Position numbers and translations under genes: made by a program
Shown here: piece after piece, positions 60,701 to 64,000 of the stretch
How positions within the stretch are numbered: the stretch's first letter is position 1
How the letters are laid out: the number at the start of each line of letters is the position of its first letter
Assembly (NCBI GenBank): GCA_964035545.1
Contig: OZ037769.1
Location: forward strand, 3,441,001-3,505,000
Direction of reading: 5' to 3'
DNA: 64,000 nucleotides
From: Bugula neritina
Taxonomy: Eukaryota; Bryozoa; Gymnolaemata; Cheilostomatida; Bugulidae
The notes under the pieces: model-generated
What the model saw: only the letters and a program-made list of their open reading frames with translations
The model's database searches: none
Told to the model about the DNA's origin: nothing

Positions 60701-63628
60701 GGTGAGAAGTTCATATGTTTCTGAGCCAACCCATGAGAGCAGGCAAGCTCGCTGTTGAGTTGCATCTGTTACCTGGTAAACAGTGAAGTGTTGCTTAAGA
60801 CGTTGTAAATATTGAGCCCAGGACTCCTTCTCTCTGTCATAAATTTCAAATCTAGGAATAGTGACGGACACTGTTGTAGCAACAGGTTGTGTGTTACTAG
60901 TTTTAGCTAAATGTCCAAGCATTGTATTAAATTGTTCCATCCGAAGCTTCTGTTGCGCTTGCATTGCAGCTATCAGTCCAGCTAGCTGTTCCTCCATATT
61001 ATCAGCTATGGTATCCCACTCCTGACACCAACTGTTATGTTTTGTGATTCGCTGTGGTAATATGAAATTGAAGTAGCTGTGTAGTGTATGTCTGTATTAA
61101 TAAAGCACTAGCAGGCAACTGGCTAACAAGTAAAACAGGAATAAGTAAATGCAATGACAACTATTCATGTGGTAATAATAATAAAATAACAGTTTACATA
61201 AGGATGAATGACAAACCACAAATAAGAATATGAGTGTATATAATGGTAAACAAATATTTTACAACACTAAGCTGCTAGTCAGGTTATGCCATTGTAAGAC
61301 TATCTATAAGTATGCATCACATATAACTTCACAATGTAGCATATAAAGCTGTAATGCTACAGGATGACGTTATATAACATGTATACACATTATACAAATC
61401 TGACCTACCTCATCACCTCATAGTACACAAGGACAGCCCCTACGCTCCCCAGGAGTGGATAGAGTAATACAAATACTCTGGCGTAGTACAAGATCATTAG
61501 AAACCCCTCCTACAATACAGCAGCAGTTTCATGAAACCCAACTCTCTCCACGTGTAACATAATCAGTACAGAGGAGCATCAGCTGAGATGTACGAGCTGT
61601 GGCAGCTGCCAGTTACTGTTCATAATGAAAATTATATGTTTGTTGGACTCTAAAAATCAAGAGAGCATAACTCTCAGTATTACAAACAAACAAACAGAAT
61701 GAGTAGACAACAATGAGCAACGTGGCTAATAACTGAAACATTTCCAAATCTGGCCAATGAAAGCACCAAGGAATAGGTTTTTGGCACATGTGAATGACAG
61801 CTCTCGGAGAAGTAAACTGACGCCCAAGTTGTGAGGTGCAGCGCAATCATACAAGCTACTGTTTAGTCACTGAAAGAAATATATACAGGGGACCACAGCA
61901 TGACCTTGCCAGTGAGGAGTTTACAGAGTAACCACACCACTTACCAGGTAGAGACGGCGGGTGTAGGCGTGGCGGAACGTCATGAATTGGAAGTAAACAG
62001 GGAAAAGTAATGGCGGCCCAACTGTAAGATACACGAAGGGTATTGAAGGAATCAGACAACACTATCTACATATATGCTATACATTCACAATCGAAAAACA
62101 AAAAATTCTTCACAAAATTAAGAGAAAAATATGTTTACCATGCCACAAAAAAGTACAAATCAAAAAGAGCTGAACAATATTCATGGTGTGTTTGAACACT
62201 TCAACTAACTTGCTATCTAGGAATTTCTAATTGTCCCAAAAACTTAGAAATTGATGGTCATAAACAACAAATTTATAACTACTGATATTCATTTCAACTT
62301 TGATTATGGAAAATGTAAAAAATGTTGTGACTTTTGCAAAATGTTTTACACCCTCTATTAAAAAGTAGTTTGAAATGACCAAGTTTAAATTGAGAGCTAC
62401 GCAGTCTCAACGTACACTCGTAAGAGTTTCCAAAACATGGTGAAGTAAAACAGAAGTAAATTATATATAGTAATGTGCATTTATATTACTGTATATGTAA
62501 AGTACTTAGGAAAAAGTAGTTGTGTTGCTTTTGGTACGGCATGGACGGTTTACTCTCCTCCTTTGCTTTCTCTACTGGCATTACGTTTCCAACAAGGAAT
62601 AGCTTATCCATCCTAACATCAGGGTCTTTACCGATCTATACAGGAGAGAGAGATACAGTATAGACTAGTGTAAGTATATGTAGGCTAGTGTAAGTATATA
62701 TAGACTAGTGTAAGTATATGTAGGCTAGTGTAAGTATATGTAGGCTAGTGTAAGTACATGTAAGCTAGTGTAAGTATATGTAAGCTAGTGTAAGTACATG
62801 TAAGCTAGTGTAAGTATATGTAGGCTAGTGTAAGTATATGTAGGCTAGTGTAAGTACATGTAAGCTAGTGTAAGTATATGTAAGCTAGTGTAAGTACATG
62901 TAAGCTAGTGTAAGTATATGTAGGCTAGTGTAAGTATATATAGACTAGTGTAAGTATATGTAGGCTAGTGTAAGTATATGTAGGCTAGTGTAAGTACATG
63001 TAAGCTAGTGTAAGTATATGTAAGCTAGTGTAAGTACATGTAAGCTAGTGTAAGTATATGTAGGCTAGTGTAAGTATATGTAGGCTAGTGTAAGTACATG
63101 TAAGCTAGTGTAAGTATATGTAAGCTAGTGTAAGTACATGTAAGCTAGTGTAAGTATATGTAGGCTAGTGTAAGTATATATAGACTAGTGTAAGTATATG
63201 TAGGCTAGTGTAAGTATATGTAGGCTAGTGTAAGTACATGTAAGCTAGTGTAAGTATATGTAAGCTAGTGTAAGTACGAGTATATGAAGGTGCATATAGA
63301 CTAGAGTAAATAAGTATACACCAGTGTACATATTATAAATTAGTGTAAGTAAATATTGGTTAGAGCAAATGTAGGTTACATGTATATGTAGGTAAGTAAT
63401 ATCAGAGAACAATAGCATATATCATAACACTCATGTTGACAAGGTACGGGACGGTACGGGACGCACCACGTTGGGTTTGGAGTGGTGCTGGTAGTGCATG
63501 TGGTTCCACCAGTGACCGCACGTCCCCTTCAGGAAACAGATGAGGAACATGTGATACATCCTATTGAGTTTGTTATTTCTAAACACTGAGAGGTGGCCCG
63601 CGTCGTGCTGGTGCCAGCCGAGTTGAGT
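54769..63628 (-). CDS. Front-end fatty acid desaturase (FADS1/FADS2-like), 3' eight exons
   Basis: Exons: 63628-63467, 62635-62506, 62021-61945, 61509-61409, 56237-56135, 55790-55711, 55192-55067, 54829-54769 (840 nt, 279 residues plus stop, all phases agree). Front-end desaturases use a fused cytochrome b5 to insert cis double bases' counterpart bonds near the carboxyl end of long-chain acyl-CoAs in the ER; the b5 part should lie beyond the right edge. All three His boxes are present: HDAGH and HMHYQHH in the first visible exon, and QVEHH split across the junction 55711/55192. The Gln in the third box is diagnostic of front-end enzymes. Other landmarks: [72 protein letters not shown]. Membrane helices lie in exons 62021-61945 and 61509-61409. 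The intron 56238-61408 carries an intact Gypsy element and a minisatellite. Delta-5 versus delta-6 specificity cannot be read. Confidence 0.94.
56238..56455. repeat. 20-bp minisatellite abutting a desaturase acceptor
   Basis: About eleven units of tgacacgtgacagtatacag type. The array starts directly at the acceptor of exon 56237-56135; on the gene's strand the true site CACTGTAG|AG looks like a unit (CACTGTATAC) with one change. Confidence 0.9.
56636..56920 (-). repeat. 3' LTR of Gypsy element
   Basis: 285 bp, nearly identical to 61033-61319. On the plus strand it starts tgttatgttt and ends gtatgcatca. Confidence 0.96.
56921..56931 (-). other. 3' polypurine tract of Gypsy element
   Basis: On the element strand TGTGGGAGGAG directly precedes the 3' LTR, the site where plus-strand DNA synthesis is primed. 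It lies five bases after the gag-pol stop codon. Confidence 0.85.
56936..60997 (-). CDS. gag-pol: Gypsy gag-pol polyprotein
   Basis: One uninterrupted ORF of 1353 residues starts at the first ATG after the primer site. Order: gag-like region (about 1-260); Cys/His cluster and a CX2CX4HX4C zinc knuckle (about 267-300); aspartic protease with DTG at about 354-356; reverse transcriptase with YLDDL at about 647-651; RNase H ([15 protein letters not shown], near 790); integrase with HHCC zinc finger (about 1010-1045) and a DD35E core (Asp in [15 protein letters not shown], Glu in SNGEAERF); and a C-terminal GPY/F-like module (GPKWVPGKI). Gag and Pol are fused in one frame, so no frameshift or stop readthrough is needed. 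All catalytic motifs look intact, so the copy may be able to move. No chromodomain follows the GPY/F module. Confidence 0.96.
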   Translation of the reverse strand: MEEQLAGLIAAMQAQQKLRMEQFNTMLGHLAKTSNTQPVATTVSVTIPRFEIYDREKESWAQYLQRLKQHFTVYQVTDATQQRACLLSWVGSETYELLTKLFGQEDITSKSLNELTAKLSEHFVEKKHVQAARYEFYNCKMKPKQSYSDWAADLRGIARNCNFICKKTGCGEAYVDEQIRDVIIKETPHADVRRLCLLETDPSLDDVLKKANTFITTAETDKVLKGELAEVTTHQMSASYKDRRKPTKHYDSSDNPDSGKITKLKSCPQCFTQHDRKQCPHRNKKCNMCQRIGHISSVCQSKPTNASNSSNVIDETTSTIYQVIEKANSMYERKGKQIWLNALVNGKQAKFQWDTGATCSMVGLVGYKQLGSPPCEPTDTTLHAYGNSSLKVKGQCFVDVQLAQTVKEKLRLLVVDSNEGSNLFGLDWSDAFGLSQQGLSAIVQTIHTNSKKPTNDYLPTSDITTIKKRYSDVFKPGIGRCKSLKVSIHTKPDAQPAFSKPRNIPYSTRQATRAELDRLVSEGVLEQINFSDWAAPIVVVSKPSGKVRVCGDFKQLNQRISIDQHPLPKLDDLMEKLRGGVYFSKLDLADAYLQLELDDEAKKLCVINTPFGLYRYNRMCFGIASSPAQFQRCMDSLTVELPGVAAYLDDLIITGSTVDEHWANLNRLLAKLQEHGFRLRLDKCEFFKTSVEYLGHVIDKEGKRPSESSIAALKQLPIPQDIQQLKAFLGKITYYGRFISNLADKAAPLYNLLKDGVSFAWTNGCQQAFTELKEDVINATNLSHYDESQTLVLATDASSYGVGAVLSQQDADGNETPIAYSSKTLTETQKKYSQIEREALSIIYGLTKFRQYLYGRKFILITDHEPLVSIFSPQKNIPSTTAQRLQRWALTLMAFQYDIAYKKTSKHGNADALSRLPLGIDEQFDAAEHQEDMEVSHTIREEIHTFPLDSMQIKRATQNDDTLQKVVTWIHEGWPNNKPAEPELQLLWAQRESLVLHDNIVLLQRDTNSRVVVPKALQTKVLETLHSSHWGVFKVKQLARRYVWWSSLNADIEKLTKACDVCKQLSAAPTQCFTGWPKTEHPWERIHLDFAGPFKDKMWLICIDAHSKFPYMGKMEIGQTSAKQTIQVLKDIFSLEGLPNTVVTDNGPQFTASDFEAFCKQHGISHITSPPHHPPSNGEAERFVQTFKKSVEKNCVGGVPLTDSVRLTLATYRSLPHPALEWKTPAEVLHGRQPRCLLSLINPSNNHNYQTKSNNNTSSQFAVNSLIYARNYSSGPKWVPGKIIRRVGNTIFLVDTDRGIWKRHCNQLQIRLATESMPNDESIDAEPTSEHSQYPTTRRYPQRIRKAPERYEP
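57401..57419 (-). other. Candidate central polypurine tract in integrase
   Basis: A 19-nt exact copy of 56919-56937, the 3' polypurine tract plus the first two LTR bases. It lies in frame within the integrase region, where it encodes part of NCVGGV. Confidence 0.6.
61013..61030 (-). other. Primer binding site, tRNA-Leu type
   Basis: Element strand TGGTGTCAGGAGTGGGAT, two bases after the 5' LTR, is complementary to the 3' end of animal tRNA-Leu(CAG) including CCA (…ATCCCACTCCTGACA-CCA). Confidence 0.9.
61033..61319 (-). repeat. 5' LTR of Gypsy element
   Basis: 287 bp, the partner of 56636-56920. It contains a two-base insertion (tctgtattaa versus tctattaa) and two substitutions visible by eye. 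Confidence 0.96.
62655..63290. repeat. 20-bp minisatellite with 240-bp higher-order repeat
   Basis: About thirty units of ctagtgtaagtatatgtagg and variants. The order of variants repeats every 240 bp (12 units): lines beginning at 62701, 62941 and 63181 read alike over at least 100 bases. The array lies in the desaturase intron just upstream (gene sense) of exon 62635-62506, about 20-25 bases from its acceptor; on the gene's strand units contain TTACACTAG, acceptor-like. Confidence 0.93.
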
Positions 63629-64000
63629 CTACAAGAGAGAGCAATGGCCTTCTGCAACGATGTCTAGAGGGAGAGAAGTTCTTACAAAATAATCTACACT
63701 AACAAATGACAATGCATAGTTTTATTACATACCCTGCTACTCCAGGCGGAATAGCAGATAGCACAAGTGTTACATACATATATAACATATATAGGAATAG
63801 GTTTACACATCAATGTGGGTAAATAATTTGTAAAGGAATAAAAATACAATACACTATTTTATAGTAAACTTTTATGCTCAATATTATGTTGATAGCTTGA
63901 CATCATATATTATTATACCTATAAAGATAGTATATAGCCAAGCTATGTACTGAAATATTAGGTAAATAAAACCTATACCATGTGTCCAGCACATATTAAG
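63629..64000 (-). other. Desaturase intron reaching window edge
   Basis: Upstream of the first visible desaturase exon. It is AT-rich; I see no cytochrome b5 exon (HPGG) here, so the 5' part of the gene lies outside the window. Confidence 0.5.

Larger units (their letters stand above)
56636..61319 (-). mobile_element. Full-length Ty3/Gypsy LTR retrotransposon
   Basis: The element is flanked by the 5-bp target duplication catat (56631-56635 and 61320-61324). LTRs of 285 and 287 bp start with TG and end with CA and differ by about two substitutions and one 2-bp indel, so the insertion is recent. It lies in the same orientation as the host desaturase gene, inside its intron. Internal parts in element order: tRNA-Leu primer site, one gag-pol ORF without stops, polypurine tract. 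No envelope gene or chromodomain is seen. Target length, domain order and primer type fit the Mag/SURL-like side of Ty3/Gypsy; the clade is an inference. Confidence 0.96.

Overview
This is AT-rich animal nuclear DNA. GT-AG introns are everywhere, and the genes are metazoan: PKA regulatory subunit type I, SLC15-type transporter, SEH1 nucleoporin, FGGY glycerol kinase, GT31 glycosyltransferase and front-end fatty acid desaturase. The many minisatellites, tRNA-derived SINEs, MITEs and a Ty3/Gypsy element fit an invertebrate. I cannot name the phylum from the sequence. Exons were placed by eye from family similarity, GT/AG (once GC/AG) junctions and codon phase; for every complete gene the spliced lengths are an exact multiple of three and end at a stop.

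Layout, left to right: (1) 1204-8826, minus, the first two coding exons of a PKA type I regulatory subunit with a 7.3-kb intron; its 3' exons lie off the left edge. (2) 10648-13614, minus, an unrecognised 323-residue protein with two membrane segments and a coding minisatellite. (3) 14518-20197, minus, a divergent SLC15/POT transporter of 565 residues in ten exons. (4) 25638-30499, minus, SEH1 of 345 residues in nine exons, the first intron having a GC donor. (5) 32115-45567, plus, glycerol kinase of 542 residues in sixteen exons, divergent from SEH1; its largest intron (37001-40414) holds an antisense NHL-type beta-propeller exon. (6) 47351-51847, minus, a GT31 beta-1,3-galactosyltransferase-like protein of 335 residues in four exons. 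(7) 54769-63628, minus, the last eight exons of a front-end fatty acid desaturase; one intron carries a young, full-length Ty3/Gypsy element (56636-61319) with 5-bp target duplication, paired LTRs, a tRNA-Leu primer site and a single 1353-codon gag-pol ORF.

The genes are unrelated housekeeping and metabolic genes, so there is no operon-like logic. What stands out is the relation between tandem repeats and splicing. At least a dozen minisatellites touch or lie within a few tens of bases of an exon boundary, and several amplify the splice site itself: seven GTAAGT donors 32 bp apart after glycerol kinase exon 4, dozens of TGTAG acceptor-like units before exon 14 with the last one used, and duplicated acceptors plus exon bases at SLC15 exon 5. 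A second notable signal is an exact 19-nt copy of the Gypsy 3' polypurine tract inside its integrase coding region, a candidate central polypurine tract. Other mobile DNA includes three copies of a tRNA-derived SINE, a hAT-type MITE with a perfect 8-bp target duplication, and several foldback elements.
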